From: Sorghum bicolor
Taxonomy: Eukaryota; Streptophyta; Magnoliopsida; Poales; Poaceae
Length of the DNA stretch: 64,000 nucleotides
NCBI RefSeq assembly: GCF_000003195.3
Contig: NC_012876.2
Span: forward strand, 5,767,306-5,831,305
Reading direction: 5' to 3'
In this document: positions 43,450 to 56,038 of the stretch, piece by piece
How positions within the stretch are numbered: the stretch's first letter is position 1
How the letters are laid out: every line of letters starts with the position of its first letter
Made by a program: the position numbers and the translations under genes
Notes under the pieces: model-generated
What the model was told of the DNA's origin: nothing
Databases searched by the model: none
What the model saw: the letters and a program-made list of their open reading frames with translations, nothing else

Positions 43450-45365
43450 ATGCCGCCCGCCGCGGCGACGCTCCTCCGGCGGGCCCCAGCGGTCCCATTC
43501 ACGGCACGCCGTACCGCTGTTTCCCGCTCGGGCATGGCGCGGCGTCTGGTGACAGCGAGCGCTGGGGCCGGCGGGCGGGCGCCGGCGTACGGTGGGCTGC
43601 TGCTCGACGCCGGCGGCACGCTGCTGCAGGTCGCGCAGCCGGTCGCCGAGACGTACGCCTCCATCGGCCGACGCTACGGTCCGTACGCCTCCAACCCCAA
43701 GAATCCACCGCCACCTATTCCTCAAAAAAAAAATTCCACCGCCACCTCGCACTTTTCTCCCACTTCGATGTCTCTCGTGCTCTGCATTTCGTCAAACGTT
43801 TGGCGTGTGGTCGGTCTCGTGGTGCTCCTGACTTTTGGTCACTCGCTCTCCAGGTGTGATGAAGCCTGAGAAAAGAATCATGGAGGGGTTCAAGCGGGCA
43901 TTCTCGGCGCCATGGCCCAAGACACTCAGGTACCAGGTAATGGACATGATGAGACGCACAGGAATTGCATTCGCAAGGCTTGAAATTGTGTCGTGGTTGC
44001 TCTCGAGGTGACGACGTGTTGGGTCTTGGACTGTAATTGCAGGGAGATGGGCGGCCATTCTGGAGAATTGTCGTGGCAGAAGCTACCGATTGCACCGATG
44101 ACGATTACTTTGAGGAAGTGTATCAGGTATACCTCATGTGACCTTCCGGGAAAGCGTAATTTGTTTTTTTTTTCGAAAATATGGAGTGTGTCTAAGGTTG
44201 TTCGGACGAATACCTTTTTTGTGAATGTGGGTTTGTTGGAGTATTTGAGCATGTATTCATGTGCTTGTGCTTGGTATCTGATTAAAGAAACTCGTGATCT
44301 CACATGCTAGCTTTTGTTACTACTATGACGAAATTGAGCAAGAACTAATGTTTTGAGTCCTGACTAAGTGACTATGCTGTTAGTGAACAGAAGCCCAGGC
44401 GATAAAGTTCACCGCTCTCAAATATATTTAGTTTTTTCTAAGTTGAAGGATTCCAGTTTATTAGTATGTCGAATGTTCAAACCCATACAATGTGGCTAAT
44501 GGATGGATCATTGTTTCTTTCAGTATTATGCACATGGAGATGCTTGGCGTTTGCCTGTTGGAGCAGACACAGCACTGCGTGAGCTGAAGGATGCTGGAGG
44601 TTAGAAGATACTTCCTCTGTTCTTGGTTCCTGAATTTCAATTCTCAGTTGTTTACTGCAATTAATATCTGGCTTTCCACATTCAGGCCCTTATCTTACTC
44701 CATCAGTATTATTGTGTCTCAATTTCAGTTAAGCTAGCTGTTGTATCTAACTTTGATACAAGGTTACGGAAATTACTTAAGGACCTTAATGTCTCTGATA
44801 TGTAAGTACCTATAAGTTGGCCTATCTAATTAATTACTTCAGTCGTACTTCAAAACGATGTCTTTTTACATATATATTGTTTTGTGAGTAATGGCTATAT
44901 GTTAACAGACCTTGAGCTCTCCAGGTTTGATGCCATTGTGGTATCATCAGAGGTCGGATATGAGAAACCTGCTCCAGAGATATTCAAGATAGCATTAGGT
45001 ATAAAGTCGAATCTCATTTGTGAAAGATCATGAAATTTTTCTATAAAACTAATAAATGTGGTTGTTTTCTGTTTGTCAGATAACATTGGTGTGGAAGCCA
45101 GCAAGGCAGTGCATGTAGGAGATGATGAAGCTGCAGACAAGGCGGGTGCCAATGCTATAGGACTTGAATGCTGGTATGCAGAGTACTTTTTCCTTTGTAT
45201 TTCCATATTTGGACCATGTTAAGTCTTCGATTTGTTAAAATGTGATTGGGTCGCTGATTACTTTGTCATTTTCTCTAATGTAACTGTTTTAGGCTGTGGG
45301 GTGATGATGTGAAGACATTTTCAGAAATACAGGACAGGATTCTGACAACAGATGATCCTCAATGA
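43450..45365 (+). CDS. HAD-superfamily hydrolase (HDHD3-like), probably organellar
   Basis: Eight exons: 43450-43678, 43854-43936, 44043-44126, 44524-44599, 44729-44801, 44925-44998, 45080-45173, 45293-45365 (786 nt, 261 residues), all GT-AG and in phase. HAD motif I is DAGGT (residues 53-57), with the nucleophile Asp53 and Gly in place of the second Asp, as in HDHD3-type proteins. Motif II is Ser164 in VVSNFD, motif III Lys196 in YEKPAPEIF, motif IV GDDEAAD (220-226). The first 45 residues are rich in Ala, Arg and Ser and nearly lack acidic residues, so a plastid or mitochondrial transit peptide is likely. The substrate is unknown; the family hydrolyses phosphate esters. The ATG at 43450 gives the transit-like leader; Met29 is an alternative start. 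Confidence 0.88.
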
Positions 45366-45884
45366 GTGTGGATTTAGCATGGTGCAAGACCGCCACGACA
45401 GTTGTTTCTTTATTCCTTCCTTTTTTTTTCTCTTAATGCCTTCTTTTCCTTTCACCTCTTGTGCTGGCATGTCCATTTTGCTTTCATGAAATAAGCTCAT
45501 TCCATGACTACTGCTGTCCCGTCACATTCTTTTGCATTCTGTGATGAACACTTTTATTCGTCACAGGCAGCAGATTGCAGATGAGTCATGAGTGATTCTG
45601 CTTGCTATGTGAATGTGATTTGCATGTAAACATTATCCTAAGTACAAGTGTATAACTGACAGAACACACATGTGAAAATGTTGCATACTGCTGCTGCTCC
45701 CCTACATGGATTGCTGCAGCGATGGAATGTACACGTAGCCTCAGGCTGCAGCTACGAGCTTATTGTGCTGTGTCTACAGAAGATTGCTGTTTGGCTGCCG
45801 GCACACCGACAGCAAGCTCTATCTCTATTATTATCATAGGAGCCTCGACGGGCTCTGGTAATGGGCACCAAGGGACGACGAGGA
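45366..45884 (+). other. 3' UTR of the HAD gene and short spacer
   Basis: T-rich sequence downstream of the stop, probably 3' UTR to about 45.6 kb. Nothing else is recognised. Confidence 0.4.
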
Positions 45885-46497
45885 TCAGAAGATGATATCC
45901 TCGTCCCTGTCGCCATTCTCTAGCATGCTCTCCGCAGTGTCGACGGAAACGACGCCGCGCTTGAGCGCGACCTCGCCGGTTGGTCGTCCTGATGGCCGCG
46001 TCCAGCGTCAGGAACGTCGTCTGCAGCGACGCCAGCTCCACCAGCACCTCCAGCGCGCGCGCGTGCGCCGCCCGGCACGCCGCCACCTGCTGCCCGCCGC
46101 CGGCCAGCCCCGCGAGCGACGTCGAGCTGCCACCGTCGTCGGCCAGGTAGCTCTGGAAGCGAGGGAGGCGGACGCCGGCGATGTTGTCCTGGTGCGCGCG
46201 CACGCGGAGCCTGGCGGGGCCCGGAGAGACGGACTGCTGCACGACGTGGCGGAGCGGCGCGCCGGCCACGTAGAGCGCCTCGGCGAGGGAGAGCGAGGCG
46301 GCGCGCATGGCGTCGCCCATGGCGTCCTTGGCGGACACGATGCGCTTCAGGATGGCGCGGAACTGCACCGTGAGCGCGTCCGACTTCTTCTTGAGCAGCG
46401 CGTGGCCCCGGGTGGCGCCGGCCAGCCGCGCCTTCACCATGCCCAGCGTCGTCACCGTCGGCACCACGTTCAGGCGCTGCTGCCCCTGCCCCGCCAT
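45885..46497 (-). pseudogene. VHA-D: V-type ATPase subunit D pseudogene (internal deletion and frameshift)
   Basis: From the ATG at 46497 the frame matches subunit D closely: MAGQGQQRLNVVPTVT, GATRGHALLKKKSDAL, then ACRAAHARALEVLVEL and DAAIRTTNRR. After NRR (about 45970-45977) the frame changes. The authentic C-terminus, VALKRGV and finally DEDIIF, reappears at once in another frame and stops at 45885. About 60 residues of the second half of the coiled-coil hairpin are missing. Subunit D is the central rotor stalk of the vacuolar proton pump and needs that helix, so this copy should be non-functional. It has no introns, which fits either a retrocopy or a single-exon parent. The continuous frame from NRR to 45760 is the shifted artefact. 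Confidence 0.82.
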
Positions 46498-47567
46498 CGC
46501 TCGCTCGCACCACACGCCGCCGCGCCGCACTTGCGCTCGCCGTCGCCGAAGCCGAAGACGATCGAACGCTGCTCTTGGAGCTCACCATCGTGTGTCCATG
46601 CCGCCCTGGGTGAGCAGCAATGCATGATTGGGTCGGCGGGCATGGACGCGTGGTGTCACGATGGTTCAGGAGAGACTGAAAGCGATGGCAACATCTGTGC
46701 TGTGGATGCACTGCGACTTCAAATACTTGTCGTCGTGCTCTATTTGTGCATACCTGAGCTGGCTACAACATATATTAGCAGCACATCAAATGAAACAAAT
46801 TAATCACCAAATGGATCTGGCCTCCATATATAATAGTACAAGGTAACAAAAGAATTTGCTTATCTGTCCATCGAGTTGAAACGGAGCCATTCCTCACATC
46901 CCCGTTCCATTTTGGGGCCCAATATAAATTTGATACCATGACAAATCATCCCCGATTACCCGACCATAATCTCTTCTCAAATCTTGACAAATTATGACCA
47001 TAATCTCTACTCAAAATTTAACAAATGACAAGTCAAATATACGATCAACAAAATTAAGGAGGCTTTACGCTGAAGCACCAGCAACTTTTTGGTCATAAAT
47101 CGCAATCCAGGACAAACCAACTGTCATAGCAATGCCACCATGTGACATGCAGCACACTTCTGGAAGCCACGCACCTCATAGCATTGCAAACGATAGCACA
47201 ATTTTGTAGAATATCATCCTAGCATCATTTCAGTGACATCCAATCATCCATCAAGCCACAAAAGGTCAACCTTGATACCTTGACAGCAACCAGATCGCCT
47301 TTCTGAAGCAGCAACCAAAAAGAGAGCATTGCTTCGCAGCCAGCAAGATCATATTCTATAGCATTAGCATGTATCCCAGCGCAAGATGTTATAGAAGCTA
47401 AGCTAGCAACTAACTGGACAAACCCAGCAAAAACCAGTTTCAACTAAAAGTATCACGGGATGCAGAGACCCATTTCCTTCTATGCATAAGTACATGGATC
47501 AAGGTCTGTTTATATGATACGGGTAGCATATAATGAAATTAAATTCCAAAGACAGGGGAGGTTGTTT
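46498..47567. other. Intergenic, no gene seen
   Basis: Sequence between the pseudogene and cullin 3. The part near 47500 is probably cullin 3 3' UTR. Open frames here resemble no family. Confidence 0.4.
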
Positions 47568-50500
47568 TTAGGCGAGATAACGGTACATCTTCCTGTCCGT
47601 CTTGTCCCGCTCCAGGAACTCGCGCTCGATGAGCGACTCAATCCGCTTCTTGATCACCACGGGGTTTGGCATGAAACGGGGCTGCAACTGCTTCGTCACC
47701 TCCATCATTATGCTGTTGTGGTCTAGAACCCTCCTCGACTTCATGATCCGCACAATGGCCGCCTCGATCTGCGGCTTCCTATCCTCCTCGACCCGCTGCC
47801 GTGTCTCTAGCTTCTCAGGGTCGGTCTCCTTCTGCGCCGCCACAGTGCCAATCTTCACCTTGAAGAGCTTGCTGGTGAACTTGTCGTTCACGAAGAAGCT
47901 GTCATCATCGGCAATGTCCCGGCTCATGGGCTCTTTTCGCAGGACTTGCTTACCTTTCACAAGAGCTAGCGACTGGAGGCATCGCTTCAGGTCAGTAGCT
48001 GGTATTGCTGTAGACTGCTCAATTTCACGGTAAGTCAAGACATCGGATGAGTTAAACAGCATCAGAACACACATCTGGTATGTTGAGACGTTCAGTTCAT
48101 GCTTGCTGCCATTTCCAAATGTTGCTTTTATGTCAGCATGCCCCATGTTTGTTTGCCATGTTAGCCTCCTGCCATTATGTGTGCCAAGGTAATAAGCCCG
48201 AAACTTCTCTGAGATAGGGACAATTTCAGGGGGAAGGTTGCAGGTATTGCAGGTTTGTGTTGGCCATGACCCAGTGGTGAGTATCTGGACAGATATTGTG
48301 GGGGCATCTGCCAGAAGCTCCGAGGAAGTAGATGCATAAAACCCTTGTGTAGTATCCTCAGAAGTCTTCAAATCATTGAACATGCCCTCCAACTTCGAAG
48401 TAAACTGGTAGCCACATTCTGTCTTCAGCTTCACAAGCATGCTTCTCTCAGAATCATCAGAAGCATTCTTCCCAGAAAGAAGACGCTTTGCCAAGTGTTG
48501 CTTGTAATATTTCTCAAATAGATCTTTTTCTTGCAAATATCTAAACAGCATCATCACCTTGTCCAGGACAGTTTCAAGATCTTCCTCATTAGCCTCTTTC
48601 ACCCCCTTCCGCAATTTGTCATCAACAAACAGTGATATGAACTCAGGGGATCTGTTGTTTAAGTTTATGAAGTGCTCAAATGAGGAATTAAGAGCATTCA
48701 GGAAACTCTTGTCATTGCTAAATGACACATTGATGATATTGTCATACTTATCCTTCATGTTAAGAAGCCGCTGAACAAAATCAACTGGGTCCTTTAATCT
48801 CTCAGGATCTGTTACCAAACTTTTGCCAGTATCCTTAATATGAGATGCCATAACAGATCTGATTGTTGTGAGCCCATCAGGAACATGATTAAACAAAGTG
48901 TACATCCTGGTCAGGTCTTCATACCTGTCTTCAACAAGCATATTCACAAGCCCCGAGTTCTCCATAAGAATCAACCTCTGCATGTGATTTGCGAGCATCT
49001 CATTCACCACAACAGCAGTAATTTTCTCATGGGTTTTGACATCCAAGTATTGGGACACACGCTCTGATTCTTCAGAGAGGCGCCTCTCAGCCTGCTTCAG
49101 ATACTCACCACAAGCACAGCACTCAATGAATTGTTGTGACTCACCACTATAGAAACTAGCAGAAACCTCAAGAAATGGCCTTTCAAAATCATCCTGATAA
49201 ACAGACAACCCTAGATCCATCAACATTTTTGTTGTAGTCCTCATCAAGCCTCTATTAATCACATCGCCTGTCCTTTCACTATGTATGAGTTCAAGAAGCG
49301 TGTCAGACAACCTCCTCTGAATTGTGGGAGACCGGACTATGGTATCCCTCCAAAGCTCTAATCCATGATCAAAGACAGGTGTCTTTTTGTTAGTAGGAAT
49401 ATAAGTCCTGTCCATATACATCAGGATGTCTCTAATCATTGTCAATGCCTTGTTGTGGTCATTCCATTTTCGCTGCAACTCTTCCAGGAACAAACCACCT
49501 TGAGCAGCATCTATACATGTGCGCATATCTTCAAGATGTTCTTTCATGTTTTCTGTGAGTTTCTCATAGAGCTGAGGAGCAAACTTGTTCAGGACCATGT
49601 TATAAGCAGTCCTGCCATAATATAAGAAAAATATTATATTAACCAATATATTCAAGGACATTTTAAACACACACAGAGTTTTTATGTTATGTTAAACACA
49701 TACACAGACATAGTTATGTTAAACACACACAAAAATATATTTTTTTGGAAGAGGACTGAGCAGGCCCAGCCGCCCAGGGTTGTCAGTTCTTGTTTCTTTC
49801 ATACAGTTATGTTATGTTTTTCATCAGTATTAAGAGCTGGTTCAAGGTTCATAGAAAAAGCATCTGCTTCCTGTATGCTGCAGCAACTATTCTTTTTAAC
49901 ATAACAGTAATAATAGCCTGAAGAAAATAAGTTTCTACAGACCAAACAGACAGGAAAATCACTTCTCTTTTTAGACAGCAAACTTACAGAAGAATTTTAA
50001 TACTGTTTATTCAATTGTATAACTTTGAGTTTGATAAAGCAACAAAGAGAAAAAATAACAGAGAGAACAAGGATGAAGGATCAATCATGGGAAGTGATAT
50101 ATGAAGTACGACTGAGTTATATCATAATCATGAATTCTTGATGTATGAACATACTTATCTATTGCTTCACTGATGCATTCACATACACAGTTTGGAAAGT
50201 TTAAACGCTGCAACATGCTAAAAAGTAGTCCACTATAAATAATGGTAAAATGAATTATAGATAAGGTAGTATAGTACCACAGCTTAACACTATTAGCCAA
50301 AAGAAGAAAGAATTGCTGAAGACAGAAGGTCTGAGAATTCCAAACTAAACAGAAGCAAGCAGTTGCAAAAATTTAACTAAACAAGTTCCTCTTGTGTTTT
50401 CAGGTTTACTAAGAACATTCGTAGTTGCCTGCATCTGATGCTGAGAAATTAGCTCATGATAGACCTCCACGAGTCCTCACGAACTGCAAAGTCTTCATAC

Positions 50501-52017
50501 ATATGCACATACTGCTATACTATCACATTAGTCACAGAACAAGTTCGATGGTTTCTTTTATTTCCATCAAACTTCATGTTGCTTAGCATGCCAACTTAGA
50601 GGAGGCATCCAAAAGCTTACATGACCTAAACTGAATGATGAAAGGGATTACTAAATTCAGTGTTGGAACAGACATCAATTTATGCTTCAATGTCGACTGA
50701 AAAGCTCGTTCTTCATCACCAAGATCTGATTCTGTTCTTTATGGTTTGGAGTGTGGCAGATATCTGGATCTTTTACATAAATTAAATGACATCCAGCTCT
50801 GTTGCAGGCTTGCTATTGCCAATACGTATGAGTTTCACCTTGGTCACCATGCATACAAAGTCATAAATCCTAGTTGTAACGCATCCGGACTCCTAAGCAC
50901 CTATTCGATGGTTAGGCACTGGAAACAAAATAACAAGTAATACCTTGTAAAGTAGGAAATTAAAAAAATATTTCAAACAATCCTACCAAGCCATGCATGG
51001 AGAGTGATTGAGCACGATAGTGGCAACTCTCAGTTCAGTAAACAAGGGAATGGTGCAACCTGTCCACATGGACTGCTAGATGCTAACTATGCGGGGGGTA
51101 CCGATGCCATGACATATCAAGTGTATATATATAACTAAGGTAACAAATTAGGAAGTACAGGAACACGTGCACAAGATCGTTGAGAGAGTTCTCTTGATAA
51201 TAATAAATAATATTTATGTAAACTATAGATGGCAGTTCTCGTCGGTTCAGCTCTGGAGTAGGCATATGTAGCCCAAAGGTTAAAACGGTAGCATCCAGTT
51301 CTCTGGAGTAGGCATATGCAGCCCAAAGGTTAAAACGGAAGCACATCCAGTTCCTTTTCCATAACGGCCCGAACCCGAATTTCCTTACTTGCATAGCAAG
51401 GAATTAAAACAATAATTCCAACCGTTTAGGCATTTAATGCCGACACCGAGAAAACAACACTGCAAATGGCCTGAAGGCTTCAAGCAACTACCAAAATTTA
51501 ATAGTACACAAAAATAAAGCCACGGACCAATAAATAGAAGATCCTAATATCTTGTTGACAAATCATGGTTACAGGACAAGCCCTACTACACAAATAATAG
51601 GACATATCAGTCAAGATCAATCTATTCACAAACATTCGCATATCATCATCTCACATGCATACAAGCCCACAGAAGGTACAATTTATCAAATATGAAAAAA
51701 AAAATACAGATCGCCAATCAGCACAGCAATCAATCCGTTCATGGTCGTTATCTATCCGAATCATCCGCGATCATACAGCGCGACCTAATCGCGTGGAACA
51801 GAATCTGACGGAACAGAGGGGGGGCAACCAAAAACAATGTTAACCTGTAGAGCTCCTCGAAGGAGAGGCCGCTGGCGTTGTGGTTGTAGATCTCGCGGAT
51901 GGCGTCATGGAGCTTCCGCCACGACTTGTCGAAGAACTTGGGGTCGGTCTCGACGCGGTGCCGGAAGGGCTCGATCCTCGTGCCCCGCTTCTTCTGGCCG
52001 CCGCCGCCGCCGTTCAT
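47568..52017 (-). CDS. CUL3: Cullin 3 (scaffold of CUL3-BTB ubiquitin ligases)
   Basis: Two exons, 52017-51845 and 49611-47568, encode 738 residues. The join restores LSFEELYR-TAYNMVLNKF, the conserved cullin N-terminal helix. This two-exon layout and length match plant CUL3. The N-terminal repeats bind BTB adaptors. The central cullin homology domain is present (EKYYKQHLAKRLL, ECGYQFTSKLEGMF). The C-terminal winged helix holds the neddylation site Lys682 in IVRIMKSRRVL and ends KMYRYLA. RBX1 and NEDD8 are the expected partners, in nucleus and cytoplasm. The start is preceded by a GC-rich leader. No damage is seen. Paralogue identity (3A or 3B) cannot be told. Confidence 0.95.
51251..51352. 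repeat. 50-bp tandem duplication in the cullin 3 intron
   Basis: CTCTGGAGTAGGCATATG begins both units at 51251 and 51301. The second unit has a 2-bp insertion and a few substitutions. Confidence 0.85.
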
Positions 52018-52990
52018 CGTCTTCCTCCGCTCCTCCGCAGCCGCGGCCGACGGGGGTGCGTTGACCCCGTGCTCCGGCGAGGCGCCGGGGTTCCGACGAG
52101 GTGGGGGAGGGGGGAGGAGGAGGCTAGGGTTTCGTCGTCGCGTGGCTGCGAAGGGAGGGAGGTGCTGGAAAGGGATCAGAAACGATGTTCTCGTTGGGAT
52201 TTTGTAATCTGCTGGTTTTGGTCGACCTTTTTAAGTTTGGGCCTCTACGATCCTAATCTATTTTTGGCGTCTGGGATTTCAGGCTGTGGGTCCAACAGGC
52301 TGTCAGGGCCTAACTTATGTTTGAACTGACAAGATTATTAGGATTCAGGCTATATTTTATCTTACATACATTGTACTGGTATAAAAAAATGAACTTACAT
52401 GTAGCTGCTGTTTGGTTCACCTAGGTGGTAGATTATGTTTGATTCTCTTTGTTTCATTACAGCATTAGTTAGGTCATAGCGGGATGGCATGTAAAAACTT
52501 CGTACCGTCTACATATTCACCCCATGAATTGCTACCCGTCGAGCCATTATCTTTTGCACTATGCTTAGTTAATTCCTTGCCTCTAGCAACATGCCCCAAC
52601 TTCTTCTAGTCTCCACACCTATTCGATCTACCTCAACCCCATTCTCGTCATTGTATCTTGTTCGGTTGCTTTTGTGTCTGTTTCCTTGAAATTATCTGCC
52701 GAAACTGCCAGCTATTCAGTAGTGTTTTTCTCTCACAATGAATCAACGAATAGTACTTTCAACTATGACTTTTCAACCAAGCGAACATTTGTTATTCTGA
52801 TGTTGCCAAGGCACCTCCATTATCATTAGGATCCTTGTGCTAGCCTCCATCTATTACTACTTGCACGGATGCTTCGTCGGGCTTCGCGTGCTAGCCTCCA
52901 CCTATTCCTGCTTGTCATGGACACCACGTCTGCACGTTGAGGGTCTTGCCAACCGCTTTGGGTTCAAAAGCATGGTGGCTTGAGGATATA
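52018..52990. other. Cullin 3 5' UTR/promoter and intergenic sequence
   Basis: 52018-52210 is GC-rich and likely holds the 5' UTR and core promoter of cullin 3 (minus strand). The rest shows no gene. Confidence 0.4.
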
Positions 52991-53280
52991 GAGCAACTTC
53001 AAGAGACTTTCTAAATCCTTCCTAAATGCTAGGAATAGAGATTTTGGTAAAAAAAATTACCCTCCAACAGCTTGTCTAAATGGTTATGCAAATATAGCCA
53101 TCTTCTATTCTGGATTTTTCGCTAGCCAAAAAATAGAAGACGAGAATGGATCTCTAGAGTGCGCATGAGAGATAGAAAAGTTGTTGGAGAATGAAGAAAT
53201 ATAGAAAGCGATTTTTATGAAAATAGTTCTCTAAATGATGATTTAGAGAGTGAGGTTTGTAAAGACTTTTAAAGATGCTC
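52991..53280. mobile_element. MITE with GAGCA(A/T)CTT ends
   Basis: GAGCAACTTCAAGAGACTTT on the left matches the inverted right end (AAAGACTTTTAAAGATGCTC) at about 14 of 20 positions. The type is common in grasses. Confidence 0.6.
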
Positions 53281-54446
53281 TAAAAGGATGGAGAGGGCTA
53301 GTCAGGATAATCTGCTAGATGACGGTATCTCTCTTAGCGGCTTGCCACCGATGAGCAACTTGCAACTTTCCATTTCCGTTACGGCGTGAGGTCCAAACAA
53401 AGACAATCTTTCTTTACCTTGGTAATGCTACCTGTTTTTCTGATTACCTTTGCACTTGGGTTACAATTTCTAGATCAAAGAACACTGTACGGTGGCAAAA
53501 TCATGTGGCAAATGTAAGATGATCTGGTGTGTGAAAATCAATTCTTGAATTATGTTAGCAAAGGTTGTGAGGCATCGATTTTGTCCAGTACTCAATGCCT
53601 GCCGAAACTTTTCAGGTCTTGAAGCCCTTGATGCTCGAAGAATAAAAGAATGGCACCAACAACAGTTACCGTACTAACCAATTCTCACTATCCTAAGTGG
53701 AATCCATAGATGATGCTTCAACACTCTAATAAAAATAGAAATTCAACATCTATGTGATTAGACAGGGGCATCAAAATTAAGGTGATACATTTGTGGGTGC
53801 TCTAAATAGACAGAGGTTTTATGATTGACCAATTGCAAAATGTCTATCACGGCGACAAGTGATAGAGATGTGGTAAGCCTCGAAGGGTGCATTTGCTATA
53901 GGTTCTCTTTCAGCTTCACAAAGTTGTTTTCACCTTCTCCTACAAACATTTCAACTCCTCTCACATTCACAGTTCTCTAGTTGAAGCTGGTGAAGCTAAA
54001 AATACTAGTTTCTTCCAGCTTTCTCTCTTTCTCTCTGCTATTTTATATTAGAAGTTGTTTTACCAAGCTGTTTTATGGAACCGAAGGCAAAAATAAAAGT
54101 GCTTCACTAGTGAAGCTAAGTTGTACTGAATAGGACTTAAAGATGATGCTCACAAGAAAACATAATGTCAAAAAGGTTGTCAGTTCACATTCATATAAAA
54201 CAAAACTGTTTTATTACAACAATCCATGTTAAAATTCCAACTGTCATTTTCATATTTATTTAGAGAAAAACATCACAGTACCACCTAAGAGATTCTTTTT
54301 GCAAATAAATACAGATAGTGTCCACTTGTTTAATTGACAAATGGAGCTAGTTATATATTAATTATGGCTAATATTATATTAGTATTTACAAAGGAGAAAT
54401 GCAAGAGTTATCAGATCAGGAAGAGTCTACATTGAGGAGGGAGATT
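53281..54446. other. Intergenic, no gene seen
   Basis: Repeat-like, moderately A/T-rich sequence. Around 53880-54120, paired GAAGCTGGTGAAGC/GCTTCACTAGTGAAGC motifs suggest another degenerate MITE. Confidence 0.3.
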
Positions 54447-55042
54447 TTTTAATAATATTCGGAGATGAATCACGCTTGGTATGGAAGAATGTGCTGTTTT
54501 TGGACTTTGAACAGTAGAAGGTGTTGATTCTTTCTGGTTAATATATCTTAGAGATAAAAAATAAAAAAATATCTACCTAGTGATAGTACCGAAATAAACT
54601 TAAATTTAATTAATCTAGCAAAATAAATTGCCTAATGTAATGTTCCGCCTCTATGAGGCCAGGCTCACTTACATCTGTTAGTTTTTCTAAGACATAGTCA
54701 GCCCTTACAGAACAACACCAGTTTTTTTTGCGCACTTTGTTCTCGCTCATTTTTTTTAATATTCGGAGATGAATCATGCTTAGAATGCGCTATTTTTTGG
54801 ACTTTGAACAGTGGAGGGTGTTGATTCTTTCTGGTTAATATATCTTAGAGATAAAAAATAAAAAATATCTACCTAGTGATAGTACCGAATTAAACTTTAG
54901 TTAATCTGGAAAATAAATTGCCTAATGTAACGTCCCATCTCTACGAGGCCAGACCCACTTACATCTGGCAGCTTTTCTAGGGCATAGTCAGCCCTTACAG
55001 ATCAACGCCCGTCTTTTCTGCACACTTTGTCCTCACTCGTGC
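54447..55042. repeat. ~300-bp tandem duplication of retroelement-like sequence
   Basis: Copy 1 (about 54447-54750) and copy 2 (about 54751-55042) share AATATTCGGAGATGAATCA, GGTTAATATATCTTAGAGAT and CATAGTCAGCCCTTACAGA with an offset of 304 bp. By eye they differ at roughly one base in ten, with indels. TAATGTAA(C/T)GT(C/T)CC is reminiscent of a gypsy LTR. Confidence 0.75.
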
Positions 55043-56038
55043 GCACCCGGAAAGAACTTCTCAGTCGATCACTCATCCCTAAATTTCTCTAAGCCAAGCA
55101 CACTTAACTTTAGAATTCTTTGGAAATGAGTTTTCGAAAAAAAAAGTTACAACTTGTTGGTATGAATATTCTATTAATAATCCTATTAAGCTCTGAGTTG
55201 GGTGTTACACCTAAGCATACTATTAAACTCAGACTATAAAAGTGATCAAATTTGGTTATCAACGACCCTCATGGAATTAGTATGTGTAGCGAACACCTTG
55301 CGACAATGTTTGGTTTTCTCAATGGTTTTTAAAGGAACAAATTATGGATGTGAATCAATGAAAAAAGGCTCGTCCGTACATTGATGGTGATGGCAATGAG
55401 GAAATTAAAAATTCTAAATAGATGGCAACGAGAGAGGTCTATAATTTTGGATGGCAATAACGGCTCATTTAGTTGGGATAACTGAAAGTAGAGAATTAGA
55501 GTTTACAGGTAGGAGTTTAGAAATCTTTTGTTTATTTTGTGGGAATAGGAGTTTAGGTGGGAAGGAAAAAAGAGTTTAGAGGGTCAACTCTCGCTAAGCA
55601 ATTCCCTAGGCGAGGGGTGAGAATTCGGTGGGAGTGTTTTACTTGATAAAGAAAAAAAAATAGATCTTCACCATCCATTGTGACTTGTTTTTAAATTTTC
55701 TTCTTAAAATCCCCACACCAAACAGGGATATGAAATCTCTTTCTCATTTTCATCCACGAACCAAATAAGAATTGAGACTAAAAATCAATTTCTTATCTTA
55801 ATTCCCTCCATCAACTCTCACAACTAATTCTCATAACTTCTACGTAGGCAATATTTATTTTTCTGGCTAACTTCTAGCCTGCCTAGAATCTTAACCTGGG
55901 CAGCCTTAGCATGTTTCTATTAAGCCAATCCATGATTGTTTGGTTGTCTAAACTGTCTAAGTCTAGCTAGCCCTATAGTGTGTTTGGTTGCCGATATCTT
56001 TTGATACAGTCACCTCTACTTCGAATCGGTAAGGTTAT
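55043..56038. other. Intergenic, no gene seen
   Basis: A/T-rich sequence; a GAGTTTA(G)-rich stretch occurs at 55480-55580. No coding similarity is recognised. Confidence 0.35.

Noticed and set aside
43154..43752. Frames of 132 and 186 residues around the HAD start
   Set aside because: They overlap the GC-rich promoter and first exon in wrong frames with no recognisable domain.
45760..46530. A 256-residue novel protein with a subunit D-like N-terminus
   Set aside because: The region after NRR is a frame-shifted reading of the authentic subunit D tail, which ends in DEDIIF in another frame.
30865..52017. A functional ubiquitin-ligase cluster of elongin A and cullin 3
   Set aside because: Elongin A pairs with CUL5-type complexes in animals, the genes are about 15 kb apart with unrelated genes between, and nothing in the sequence links them.
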